From NCBI GenBank assembly GCA_013398295.1, contig VZSF01001109.1, forward strand, positions 222,399-286,398: a stretch of DNA of 64,000 bases, given 5' to 3'. The notes under the pieces were generated by a model, which made no database searches, was not told the origin of the DNA, and saw only the letters and a list, made by a program, of their open reading frames with translations. Positions 1 through 13,200 of this stretch are shown here, piece by piece (positions within the stretch are counted from its first letter, which is position 1; each line of letters begins with the position of its first letter). The position numbers were made by a program, and so were the translations under genes. This DNA comes from Chionis minor. Lineage: Eukaryota; Chordata; Aves; Charadriiformes; Chionididae.

Positions 1-3000
1 TCTCCCCAAATGCTGGATAGTATTGATCTGATTTTCACATCAAAAGATTAAGGTTCAAGAGATTATTTGTGAGGTGGAAACTTGGGAATGGAAAGGAGAC
101 GTGTTTTTATCCTCAACTCTGTGCTTGCCCACCACTGTCAGCAGAAATTAGGTCTGAAAGGGTACATGGGAGCAATCGTTGTACCTTCTCCACCTGTAAA
201 CTCACACAGCTGCAAGCCACACAAGCACTTCTCGACTCACAGTGCCACTTTACTCTTTGGTATTTAAAACTGGCTTCAGAAACTACAGTGTACCAAAGGA
301 GAAACCGGGGAAGATGATGGGCCTTTTAAACATCTTTATTTCTAAATCCTTGAGACGTATCTGGAAACAGACCATACAGGGGTAGGAGGTAGGTAGGAAG
401 ACGTGGTGGTGTCTGCTGGTCTGATTCTGGGAGAGAAATTTTGCTCTGATCTGGTAGTCAGCTTGACTGTAAGTATCTGAGCAACAACCGCCGAGATGCC
501 CAAGGAAGTTAATACCAGTAGGCGCTATCTTGAATCCCTAGGATGCCATCTCCTAGCATCTCTACATTTCATTTCTTATAGTGGACAATATCCAGTGAAA
601 TTAGAGGAAAGTGAAATTCAGGCCGTTTCATCTGCATCCATGAGGGGAGGGAAAAATTTTCCTTGTCCTGAAGACGTCTTGGGGCATGCATGGGATTATA
701 ATATTTGGGAATTCAGAGCTCTAAACTCTGAAGGAGTACGGGATTTGAAGCAAGTTTTTTGATTTGCGTCTTTATTAAAGTTCTGTATTAAAAATATAGT
801 AGTTCTTTATTAGAAAAAATAGTAATGCCATCTTTTTTGGAAGTCTCTCTCTGTGCTAAGTTGATTCTTTGTGGAAGGAGCTGCCTTACTCAGTCCCATG
901 CTGAGTCAACTAATAAGTCTGTGATTTCAGCTGCTATTGTACTGTAAACAAATGCTTCTTTACTATAACAAAGTGCTGCTTTAGTGATACCTTTTTTTTT
1001 TTAGGAGACTTGTGCCAGGCCTGATCTATTTCAAATGACTAGGGAAGCAACATTTTGATTGAAAGCAACTGCAAATCCCAACCTCTTACGTAAATCCCAA
1101 GCTTTCAGTTGGGAGGTCCCACATCTAGGGATTGCAGTTCACTCTAAATCCTGTTTGAGATGTGGACAAGAGAGTAAAGCAATGAAAAAAATGGAAGAAA
1201 GGTCGAAAGGTGACACAGTTTAGGAATCATCCATGCTGGCTCTAGGCAGTAGCTGGAAGGAAGATGTTATTCTCTCTTCTTTCTTCCCCTCCTTGTTTTC
1301 ATTCCAGTGCAGGGCTAAGAGTATATCTGTGTTTGTGCCGTCTTCCCGCCACATATGCACAACACCTGTGGTTAATGAGAATCTGAGAAGAGGTGGTTCT
1401 TTCTCTTTCTTTTATACTTTTCATACTACTTATTCTCCCTCCCCTTCCCTCTGGTGGTACAGGGCAATGAAAGAAGGAATTTAGCAAGATTTATGCTTTT
1501 TCTTTCATGTACAGCTGTATATGTCTTGGGATATTACAATTGGGTCCATTTCTCCTGCCCTTCCACTAAAGTTCCATCATATTTTGTGGTTCCCAGGCTT
1601 CTCTGACAGAAGGATGATAATGTGCATGTGATCCATTTCTGCTTCAGCTACTTGCAGATTGTGAGTAGCAGTGGGGCTGACCAGCTGCTGCTTGTTTTGT
1701 GGAGTTACTGCCTCAGTTGCTTTGAGGAACAGAAGAAGAAACTGGCTTCTCTACAGGTTCAGGGGGGAAGATGACTTCTTTCTGCAGTGCCACCAGAACA
1801 GGGGAAGACTGTCTTCTTTCATGCAGGTTCTTTTCCTCATGAGCTTTCAGTGCCCTATGCAAAATAAATGTCATTTCAGAAAGTGCCATCATCAAATTTA
1901 TCCTGACTTACCTTGGCAGAAGTAGTGAAACTGAGAATGGAATTTTGACTCTTTGAAGTAGTCAGTTCAGATGAGCTTCTTGTACCTACAGGCAGAATAA
2001 CATTAAGGAGTCCCCAAAGTATGTGCTTTTCTGGGACTGTAGGTCCCGTTTGATTTGAATGTTCACTAACTGATCACTTGCCAAGCTTTCTTATCAAAAC
2101 TCAAAGTGATACAAACAATAATGTGTATAATTACATCCAAAGAGTGGTTGAAATTCCTAAATTAAAAAAAAAAAATTAAGAGCAAACTGCTTTTGTTTGT
2201 TTGTTTAATTATGTTTTGTGTTTTCCACATCTGTGGGGATGCAGTGTTCTAAAATGAGCTCTACTGGATGAGGTAAAGCTGTTAAGTGTTGCACACTGAT
2301 GCCTCCCAATGACCAATATAAAGCAGCACACTATGTATATTTGTAAAACTTTTCACCCCCCCACTCATAATAGCATCATTAGATCATCTTTTAAAGTAAC
2401 TGTTAAACTTACCATGTACCAGCCAGCGAGTGTCTTTGTGTTAAATTCTCATTTAACGTTGTGCAGTGATTGCATATTACCAAGCAAGGTGGGACAGCTG
2501 CAGCATTTTAAAGTGGTTGTATGTGGAGCCAATAACTCTTGTATTTTTAACACAGTAGCAAGAATCCCATAGAAGCTGAAATATTAGCTAGTGTATTCCT
2601 AATCTTTACAAATAATACTAATAAAAAAAAATCAGTGGAAATGTCAGTGTATGTAGAATTTTTTCTACTACCTTACAGTATCAAAAAAAATCTTTTGTTT
2701 TCTAAAAAGCCAGTTGTATTATTTAAGGAATGCATTCTCATTTTAAGTACTTTCATACTTAAAAAAATAACATTCTCTGCAAGTTCAGACTTCTTTTTCC
2801 TGTATTTTTCCTCTCCCAACTGTGTTTAAATAAGACCACCATAAACCAACTCACTTGTGGATGCTGATTAAAAAAAATGTTGATTTTAAGGGACAGCCTA
2901 AAAATCCAGGAAGTTGGTATCACCTTCCAGAGACAATGTTCTTGGTTCAAGGTCAGACAATTGATCTTTAACCCATCCTGCACAGTTTAAAGTGGTTTTT

Positions 3001-4144
3001 AGCACAGTGGTTTTTAGGGGTTGTCTGCTGATATCAGTCCTTTTTGTATGTTTCTGTTGGTAGAACTTAATGAGATTACATATATTTTGATGAACAATTG
3101 CTACTGTGTAAACTTGCCACCTGCCTACAGTGACTCTTATGAATAATTGATGCTAATAAGTAGTAGGAACTTCACTGTGATGCTTGCATACACTTAAAAA
3201 AAGCAGCACAGGAATAGCTTTTGTTCTGCTTTTTTGTTTGCAGTAAACAGTATGACATTTATATACATGATAATTATTGGGCATATCTAGCATATTTCTA
3301 CTCTTAATACTAGGAGTTCCATTTAAGTCATAATTCTGTAGTTTTAGGAGGGGAAGGATGCAGGATGGAAGACAATTTTTAACATCTAGATTTCTATTTT
3401 AAGTTGAGGCAGGGCTGACTGGTTGGTCTCATTCTTCTATCTATGAATTAGCAGTTGAGAAGAAGGGAAAAAACCCCACAGTGGAACATACCATTTTACA
3501 GATGCAGCCATGTTCTACAGACTCTAACACTAGTATCTATAGATAAAAAAATTTTGTAGACTTCTGTTCAATGTTTTTGTCTATCTGGTATTGCCTTATA
3601 GATGCTATAGGCAGTACTCTTTCATCACAAATTAGGCAATGTCTCTCAACAGCAGGCAGCATCTCTTCATCTGGTTTCTTTTTTTGTAGATGGTATAATA
3701 GAGGGTCCTCACCTTGTATGTTGTTTCAAGATGTTTTTGTGCAAAGCTGATACTGAAAACCATGTTCCTGATTTCATTGTTTTGTTGCACATTTGAAAAC
3801 TTACTGCTTTCATTATCCAACTTGCTTTACAGACTAGGTTCAAAACACAAACTAATGTTTTCTAAGTTACCATAGCTTGTTTAATAACGTATTTTTCCTT
3901 CTGAGACTTGCAGGGACTGCTACACAGCTATATTTTTCCTTACTAAAGTGGTGAGGATAGCAGCAACAGCTCTGGCATTTATAGTTTAGATTTTTGTACT
4001 TAAAACAATCTAACATAATAGTTACTAGAATTATTTTTTCCAGTAGCTCCTGCATTTCAAGAGTGTAAAATCCATGAGTTTATTAGTGCTACTATAGTAT
4101 TTTTCTTGAAAAGCAATGCTTTACAGAACTTATTTTTCTTTCAG
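1..4144 (+). other. SKAP2 intron, 3' part (5' end outside window)
   Basis: No exon resembling the upstream SKAP2 segments (acidic YDDPF-type region) is present. A weaker CTCF-like sequence (TTCCCTCTGGTGG, about 1445-1457) has a G-to-T mismatch (TCC for GCC) in the core. The short open frames here are chance. Confidence 0.8.
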
Positions 4145-4222
4145 GGAATCAGTTTCCTCCTATTGCAGCTCAAGATCTTCAGTTTGTTCTGAAGGCTGGA
4201 TACCTAGAAAAGCGTAGAAAAG
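4145..4222 (+). CDS. SKAP2: SKAP2 coding exon: lead-in and start of PH domain
   Basis: The acceptor is a TTTCTTTCAG-type tract ending at 4144, and the donor GTAAGT starts at 4223. The first two bases finish a codon begun in the upstream exon, and the last base (G) starts the Asp codon completed in the next exon. It encodes [20 protein letters not shown] followed by EKRRK, which is the SKAP2 signature before the PH domain plus its first beta strand and basic loop. Confidence 0.96.
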
Positions 4223-7200
4223 GTAAGTCTAACTGTCTTTGTAACAATTAGTCCATATTTTATATCTGGGAAATCTATGTGTCAGTATTTGATGTTATAC
4301 ACACAAATAACTGTATAGAAGAGTGATAAATAAAATGGAATAGAAGCTGAAATTTTGAAGCATTATTATGCAAAAGCACAGCACATAATTGCTCCTGTAG
4401 TATTAAAAGAAAATCCTATTTCTTTATTGACTAAAAAAATCATGCTGTGAAAGTCTGCTGCCAGCCATAATTCAGAGACTTTCAGATATTTTTGAAGAAA
4501 ACATTAGGAATGTATGTAAAAGTACCATATGTTGACTTCATGTTTCAGTGAGCATCAAGATTTATTTTCCTTCAAAAGGGCAAATATTGATCTCAGCTTT
4601 GGTTCAGTCAATATTTACCTTGATTCAATAAATCTTACATTGTCACTTTTATACCTACTTAATGCTGCAATAACTCTAGGAAATATTTAGGAAGTTGTTC
4701 ATTATTTCCTTATATTTAATGTTACACATGACTTCTCTCTTTATAGGATTTCAAATTCCCATTTGTTTTCTTACCCCCAGTTTTTATTTCTAATTTCCTT
4801 CTCGGTGCCATACATTTCTCTTCTTCATATCCATATTTCGTTTCCTTTCCTTTGCACCTTCCCTGTTTCCTCCTCCCTCTTACCTCACCCTTGAAAAGAA
4901 GTAACATATTTGTGTTCAATAATGACATAAAGTGATATAACACAAATTATATTAATTGCAGACCACAGTTTTCTCGGCTTTGAATGGCAGAAGCGTTGGT
5001 GTGCTATCAGTAAGACGGTCTTCTATTATTATGGAAGTGACAAAGGTAATTATAATAATTATGATAAACTATACAAATGATCTTTTAATGCACGGAAGAA
5101 TATGAAAGCTTTAGTGGAGCTGGAAACTAAGAACCTAAGGTAATTTTAAGGAAGCAAATGAAACTTTTAAAGGAATAGATGGTTCTTAAACAGTGCTGTG
5201 AATTTTAAAAATGTGTAAATATTTGAAATAAGATCGTAATGAATATTAAGATAAGATCTGTAAATGATGTGCTCATTTTCTAAAGCATGGAAACTGGGGA
5301 AAGAAGATTAAGGTACTTGTAAAGTTACTTTTGTGTGCCAATAACAGCAAGCTAGTAGGTTTGGTGGTATACTGGTACTCAATTCACTGGACAGAAAATG
5401 TTCATTCTGTCCAAATAGGATCTTCATTTTAAAACACCCTCCAGGAATTATACCTTCTGAGTTTTTTAAAGGTGGTTCTATCCAGGAAAATGTTAGTCTA
5501 AAAACTGCAGAGTGGAGTTCCATGTTTCTTTCTAAATAGCTTATGTTCTGAAAAAGCTAGATATGAAGTAATATATTTAACTAAAAGCCAGGCATGGAGA
5601 CTAAAGCAAGCTTCTGAAGGTGAATTTTAACTTTTAATGGCCAGTTTAGAAAGAATCTGGCATAAATCTTGGGATATCACTTTGAATTTTTAAAGCTGAC
5701 AGTCAGATAAAATATCCTTTAAATTGCGTGCCAAGTGTATTTGTTTAAGGGTAAAACAAATGATACAGACATATATCGGAGTAAATTTTTAAAAGTGTAA
5801 TTATGTCTTTCCCCCCACCCCCACTCTCCAAAATACTTATTCCCAGGCAAACTTTCCATTGAAGCTTTTTTTTTTCTGCTTGTGTTCATGTGACTCTACT
5901 TGAGAATAGTGCTGGTAGTTATTTTGTGTTATTTTATTCAAAGACTAGTTTAATTTGGTCCATTTTGTTTCATTCCTCAATATGCTGATTCATTCAAAGT
6001 CATCCTCTCTTTAAAAACAAAAGAAAGAAAGTAAGGGTCTAATTCTAAGTCCAGTTTTCATCTTGCTACAGTTACCCATCATATTCTCTGTTTCTGGAGT
6101 ATAGCTACTAAATGTTCCCTTTTCTTGTTTACTCTTTTCTTGGGATTTACAGATTGATCAATCTTCAAAAGAGTAAATAATCTTTCTTCAAAAATTTTGA
6201 GGAGGTGTGGCATAACACTGATTTGTCAGTAATGATTTCTTTCTTTCTCTGGAAAATTATCTTGTGCTATTTGTTTATATATGTTATACATTAGTACTTA
6301 ATAAATGGCAATTTTTTTTGTCAGAATATATTGCTAGTTTTTAAAGATTGTTCTGGGTTTTTAAATCTGTCTTTTCATCCGCTAGTTTCCTCAAAAAAAA
6401 AAAAAGCTTAATTTTTTTTTCTTCTTTCTTCTTGTGTTTGTTCTAATGATTATTTATGCTTTCTAGCATATGGTCTTTGAATTAAGGCAGGAAAGCTGCC
6501 CACCTGCCCTATTTCCGTCTTTTTTTTTTTAATTTCTTTCGCAACAACCTGACTATCAAGGCTACATTGTCATTTCTAATACTTATGCTGAAAGTTAAGA
6601 TACGTTGTAGCATGTTCCCCAGGGCTTGGCAAGTTGGTGTCATGTTAGGAATCGACTGTGATATACTGCGGGATCTCTTTCCTTTATGGATCTATAGACA
6701 GATGCTTTGGCTAATACATTTGCAGCTTTTGTAGGCTGTTGTTTGGAGAAGATCCTCCTAACTGTAACCTAGTGATGCTGGGGAGGCACATAGTCCACGG
6801 ATCATTTTTTGGGAATTGCATATACATGTCTGAACTCCAAACAGTAGCTCATGGAGCAAGTAGATAAATCAGATGCATGAATTTCTGCCCTGCCTCCATG
6901 TGACTGGTGCTGTGAGTGCAGCAAAACTAGTAGAGCATGGGTTTGCCTTGCAGATCTGGAATGACCAACAGTCACTCCACAACTTGCCTTTGAAGAAGAA
7001 AGCATTTTTCTAGACTGGTCAGACGTACTGTCTTCAACCCTCTGATGCCATAGTGCATTTTTAAAGTTCCCTGTTCCAGGGCAGAAGCAAGTCACCATCA
7101 TTGTGCGGAAACTGGATGCCAGCAATTGCTATAGCTCCATGGCTAACTAATTTGCTATTGAAACTGAGGTGTTGTCCTGATGGTTGTGAACGTATGTGCT

Positions 7201-10200
7201 GCTGTTTATCATGCTGTTTAGCGGCAGACTGTCAGCATGGATGAGGTGTGTGATGAGGTGATCCTGAGATCTGGCATTTAGTCACTGGAAGAACCTGAAA
7301 GCATAGAAATTTAGGGGTGGTTTTGGCAGTGTAGGTTGATGGTTGGACTCGATGATCTTGAAGGTCTCTTCCAACCCAAGTGATTCTATGATTCTATTAC
7401 GGCCAGCCGTAGTATGCTGTCATATTGGGGCCCTTCTGCTTTTGCTGTGACCCTTGATACTGTACCAGATGACTCGGACCACGTAGAAGATGAAGGCGTG
7501 TTCTTACCAACTATAGAACAGCAGTGAAATGTGTTATTTGGGTGGCTTCATGCAAATTGCTGCCACCTCTTGAGTTGTTGGGATGGCACCTGTCTAAACG
7601 ATGCTGGTCTGCCCTCGCCTGTGCAGTGTCTGCAGATGTTTTGCATCAGCTGGGCCCTGGTTCCTGACAGGTTTCAGGATTGATTCACACAACAGGAAAA
7701 TTCCCCCTCGTTGATGGGAACCCAGTTTGAAGAGAGACGAGGGAGAGGGGGATTCCATATGTGCTCAGTCCTGCTGCCTGTGTCATTTTTAATGGGTAAT
7801 GGAGTGCTAGTGCCTGTGTGTTGTGGGCAGAAAGGCAGCAGGGATTTTCACGTCCTGTTTGGCTTGGTTTTCGTTGTGTGTGTTTTTAAAACCGAACACA
7901 TAGGCGAATAATCTGTGAAGGATATTTTGTGTTCGGTGCTGTGTGTATTTTGTTGGCCAAGGTTTGATTTTCATGTTTAAATATCAGTGTAAAAGTAACT
8001 GAATGCTAAATCTGAGGCTATAGGATGCCTTTTTATTAGATTGTGTAGATTTGTTGTTTCCAAAACACTTCTAATTCTTCTAACTTTCTCCTTTTTACAT
8101 TGGGAAAGCAAGAAGTATCTAAGTGTATGAAGCTTGCAAACACACATAAGGAAAAGTTTCAGAACCATTTATTCAGACCTAAATGATGAAAAATGTGAGG
8201 TGTAGTCCAGGAGAATATAGTACACGGTAAAGGCTGTGAAAATACAGTAAATGACTCTGTGTTTGTGTATGTCTGTTTGTTCACCTAAGAGATTACAAGC
8301 ATCCTTTTAACAGTTTTGATGTCTGGAGGCTAATGAATGTCTTGTTTCACTCTTTCCTCCTCTGTTTTCTCATACGTTTGGTGCAGCATTGGGTAGTGCA
8401 ATGATGTTATTTATCCCTGCAATAGACAGGTCTAAGTGAATCACCTGCATTTTTTGCCCTGAACAATGATATGTGGACTAGGTGGAGGAACAAGGCTTAA
8501 AGGTTTGACCTAATTACATGTCAGAAATGGGTATTGCAGGAAGTGCATGTGTATTTGTGCTTGTGCTGCAGTGTCTGTTGCTGGTATGTGGCCCACAACG
8601 TTGCGGAGAAGCATGTTCAAATGTCAGAGCTGGGTTGGATTTCCAGAGGTTTCCCTGGTCCTCTTCTTCATACTCTTTCCTTCCATAAACCTTTTATAGT
8701 CCTTCACTTTTCTTTGCTTTCATGCAGTTGCATCCTGAGTTGGGTACCTTGTTTGCATATTGTTTTTCTATATGATCTCTAACAGTTCCTGTGTACTTAA
8801 GCACCTAGCTGGTATGGCTAACCTTTCGGACCTCAAAGTGCATGTGAAGAAGGAAAATTAATTTGCTGCTTTATAAGTGAATGAATTAATGGTTCCATTA
8901 TTTCTTCCTCACTAGGCCACAATGTTATGTGCCCTTCTGTCTCAGCAAGCCGGAGAGCAGCTAAATGTTTAGCAAGGCAGTAATTGATAACATCATGGCA
9001 ATTTTTTCCCTGTTAATGGGTGCTAAAAATTTATTTTCATTTTTCTAACTTGAAAATGGTGCCTGCCTGCCAGGAATATAATGTTGAAGAGGGGGATAAC
9101 TCAGATCCTTTTAGAAAAGTCTTAGTTTCTTTTTTTATTTTTTTAAAATCTATTTTTAACATAGACGTGAAGATTTTGGATTTCTCTGAACAGTAAGATA
9201 GTGATGGCCAGGTCAATGGATGGACTACTTCTATTTTTTTTTGTAATTTTTTTTTATTTTTGACTTCTTGACTGAATAATACTAAGGGAGAGGGAAGCCT
9301 AGTTAGAAATGCATTTGTAGGCCTGTCCCAGTGACTCACCTAACCAGGCTGCTGGAATTTCTGCCACATGCTGTTGAAGTTTCATTTTGCTTTTAGCTGC
9401 AGACCTCCTTCTCTTAGTCCTCCATCTCTGAACAACCACATAGTAAAGACAAAAATCCCTATTTAGTTTAGACTTTACTTTTGACAGAATCCATAATTGA
9501 AATCCGCAGGAACTGTGAATGTTCAATAGGCCTTCTTTGTTGTAGCAGGGTGATGGCAATCAAAGGTATCTATCTAATGAGTACTGCGTCTTCTGCTATG
9601 AGAATGTTAAATTCAGACCTCCAGAGGCACACTTGCCATAAATAGTGCATTATTTAAAAAATACCTATTGAGTATAAACAAACTGAATATAAACAAACTG
9701 GTGCCCTAAATAGTGTATTTCAATCATTGCCTCCATTTCTTAATTTTTTAAATTCAGATTTCTCAGAGTACTAGATTAAAGGAAAGAAAAAAAAAAAAGG
9801 TGATTGCATTTCAGATCTGCTATCTAAAAGAGAAGAACTCCTGTGCGTGCATTTGGAAAGGATTGTTGCAAAAGCTGGAAAAGGAATTACCATTTTGGAG
9901 ATACTGACAGTTACTATTTTTAGAAAGCAGACATCCTGCATATGGAAAAGTATGTGAAACTACATTTAGCATGAAGCCGTGTAAACTGTAAGATCTTACA
10001 GGCTCCTAATTTCAAGATGAAGAGAGTTAAAGTATAGATTCTAGTAGTATCTATAAATACTTTATCACACTCTGAAATCTTTGTTTGCCTTTGTTCCTTA
10101 TGTCTTTCTCTGTAACGTCTTTTCTTTCTACTATCCAAGTGCTCTCTGTTCTTCAGAATGCACTAATTCTTTTTACATGTGCTAATAATATGGGCACATC

Positions 10201-13200
10201 GCCTAAGGCCTCAAATTTACAACCCAATCATTTCAAGACCCTGTTGAAGGTTTACCTCTCTTTGTGTTAAAAGTTCCCATGGACTCAGTTACGCAAGGTT
10301 ACTTCAAAACCCTTTTTCTCTGCTTCCCCTGAGACTCTTTTTTTCCCAATATAATATTGGCACTGTTTCCGCTGTTAACAACATTTCACTATTTTTAGGA
10401 TGAATGAACTTTATATGTAAGAAAAATGTTTAAAGTGGCTCTCAAGTTTCGTTCAGATCTGTATTTTCTCTATTTCACATATAGCCCCCCATATTTATTT
10501 CTCTCAGATATCTACGTACTAGTTTTGACATTTTAAAAAAAAAAAATTAGTGCCTGACTGTCTGCTCTGTTATACTAGCTTTTTCCAATTCTAAATTCCT
10601 GATGCAAAATGATCTACACAGACCCAGATTTTTTTTTTCTATTATGTGCCTGATATGGGGAGAATGGAAGAGGAAGAGATGAGAGCAAAGAACAGCCTAT
10701 TCTGAAATGAGATTTGACTTAATTGTGCTTAATTTATGCTTGATGATGTTTGTGATCCTTTTTGGTTTTACAAGACCAATAGTAGTATACTTTCACAATT
10801 CTGTTCTATGTTGTTCTGGGACAACTTAGGGGTTTCCCATTGTTGAATTGCAAAGCCCTATCTGGAGAAAATAAGAGGCAGCAAGAATGTTATCCTCCTT
10901 CAGAGAAGTGTGTTCCGTCTGCATGTCTCTTTCTAGTTCCTCTTCAATATGCTGTTGTATTCCTGCCTAGGCAAAACTCCAGTTCTGATTTGGGGGTTCA
11001 AAACGAAAGTGAAATCTTTGTAATGTAAATGTACTTCCTGAAGCTGCTTCCAAGACTCCCGCCATAAAAAACAGCTATATTTTTAAGTCTCCAAGTAAAA
11101 TCTTTAAGTCTTCAAAGTTTTTAAACATCAAAAACTGTTTAACTTTCCCTGGAGAACAATTTCCAGAAAATATTTCAGATATCAACAATATAACTCTGGA
11201 TGTGAAAGTTCACAGAAGTCACTGTGGCACTAACTTCTCACGGCAGCTTTAAACTAAAAGCCCATGTCTGGCTGCACACCTATTTAGCTGCAAGCCTTTG
11301 CCGATAAACGAATTAGAGATGATTGTTCAGTCTGATTATTACAAGATGGCCCTGCCTTCAAGTCTGCACCTGACTACTGTGCCTGGCCAAACAGCTACCA
11401 TGGGTCACGGTTTGCTCCGTGGAGATGAGGTTGATGGGGTTGGTCTCCAGTCCTACCCGGAAAGGTGTATTCTGTAAGAGCAACTGGGATTTGCAGACCT
11501 CCTTGCTTGTCACCATCAGAGCGTACCGCTGAGCAATAGCTGACCTGTGTCTTGCCATTCCGTGTTTCTGGAGCGGTTTCTCAGGACATACTAGCTCTTA
11601 TCTCTGGCTTGCTGCCACAGGGAGTGCGAATGCATACTGAGAGCCTTTCTCTCAACTTCAGTGGGTTCTCGGTCAGGGCTGTGAAGTGTGTCGTTGTCTT
11701 AACATTTCCTCACAGTCAACATTTTAAGCATATGTGTAATGCTACACTGGACTTTAATCAGAGATACTTTACTGCACAGGCAATTAGAAGGAAAAGTAAT
11801 AATGCTGTGACCAGTCTATTACTGTAAAGGTCAGTGAAAGAATTTAATAACAAAGGATATATATTTTTTTTTGGTGCTGCATACAGGTAACTTTCATTAG
11901 CACTGGAACGGCGTGTTCAGAGAGTTGAAGCAAAGATAGCATAAACAATAAACCAATCAAATGCAATATGGATGCCACGCAGTGCATTCCCTTTCCAGTG
12001 CAAAGTACAGCATCTTTCTGTTTTAACTGTAATGCTCTTTGAAAGAATGAGTACCAGTATAGAGATCATCTGAGATTAGCTCTGTAAAACTGTATTACCG
12101 TAAAAGGGATTATCTATGTCACAGAGAAGCAGTCTCAGAAATAATCCAACTAAATTTGAATACTTGCCTCATTTTTATCTTGACAAAATGTTTTTACCTT
12201 TTGGACCTGGTGTTTGTTTATTCTGCCTGCGTGCTCCTATCTTCTTGGGTTTTGATAAACCTCCAGCACGGGAGAGTGAGAAATTAATGTGTTTCACTTC
12301 ATCTTCTCCCTGAGGTCACAAGTGGGGGAACAATAAAATTTCTAGGCAGAAATGAATTTCATTAAAAAGGGACCTAGTTAACCTTTGCTAGGTATTATTT
12401 GTAATATCTGCCTCCATGAATTTTGCATCTCTGTGCTGTTTGATGTAGGGGTGGAGGACTGAGCAAATATAAAACATTAGTACAGTATCATTAGTACTTA
12501 ATTAAGACATAATAAAACTTAGTGTGGGGGAAGGGACTAGAAGAGAAAATAGAACAGTGCCCTGGATTTTCTCATGTAATCTTGTTATTTGGTATTCACT
12601 TGCCCTGAGTGAGAATTCATAAAAAGGTGGAAGGACAAAGAATTTCTGTCTATGTGCATGTAAGATTACTAGCAAGAGTATTTGTATGGTAACTGCCCCT
12701 TACATCCATTGGTGTTCATGTTGCTATGTTAGCCAATTTTTGCACTCTTAGGAGTGGAAAAAAGATTTGCTTTCCTATTAAATTTCTAGAAAGATGACAG
12801 AATTAGGTTGAAAATTGTAGTTTCTCCTATTTTATCTGCTGTAGAAGTTTTCTCCTTTTGTTGACAAACATAAGCAACGGATGCTTGATTTGAGGCTAAG
12901 TTCTGTTCAACAATATTTAAAGTAGTTTTGCTATTGTGCCTGATGCTTATTGTTAATTAATGCTTTTCCCTGCTGTGGAAAAAACTCACGCTTCATGGCA
13001 TTTTCTTTCATTTGCAACTGCACTTTGTTTGCCTGAGCAAAATGTGACTGATGATGCCTATCTTCACTTGAATGCTGCACTGTGATCTACAGAAATTGCA
13101 AAACTGATTTCCTTTTACTTTTTTTGTTTGTTTTTAATATCCACCAAAACATGCCAGAGCACTTAAAATCAGATGCAGGGTTTGGTCTGAAGAGCTCAGG

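Noticed and set aside
6802..7125. 107-codon minus-strand frame near a CR1 fragment
   Set aside because: No homology recognised. It lies in a locally GC-richer part of the intron where stops are rarer.
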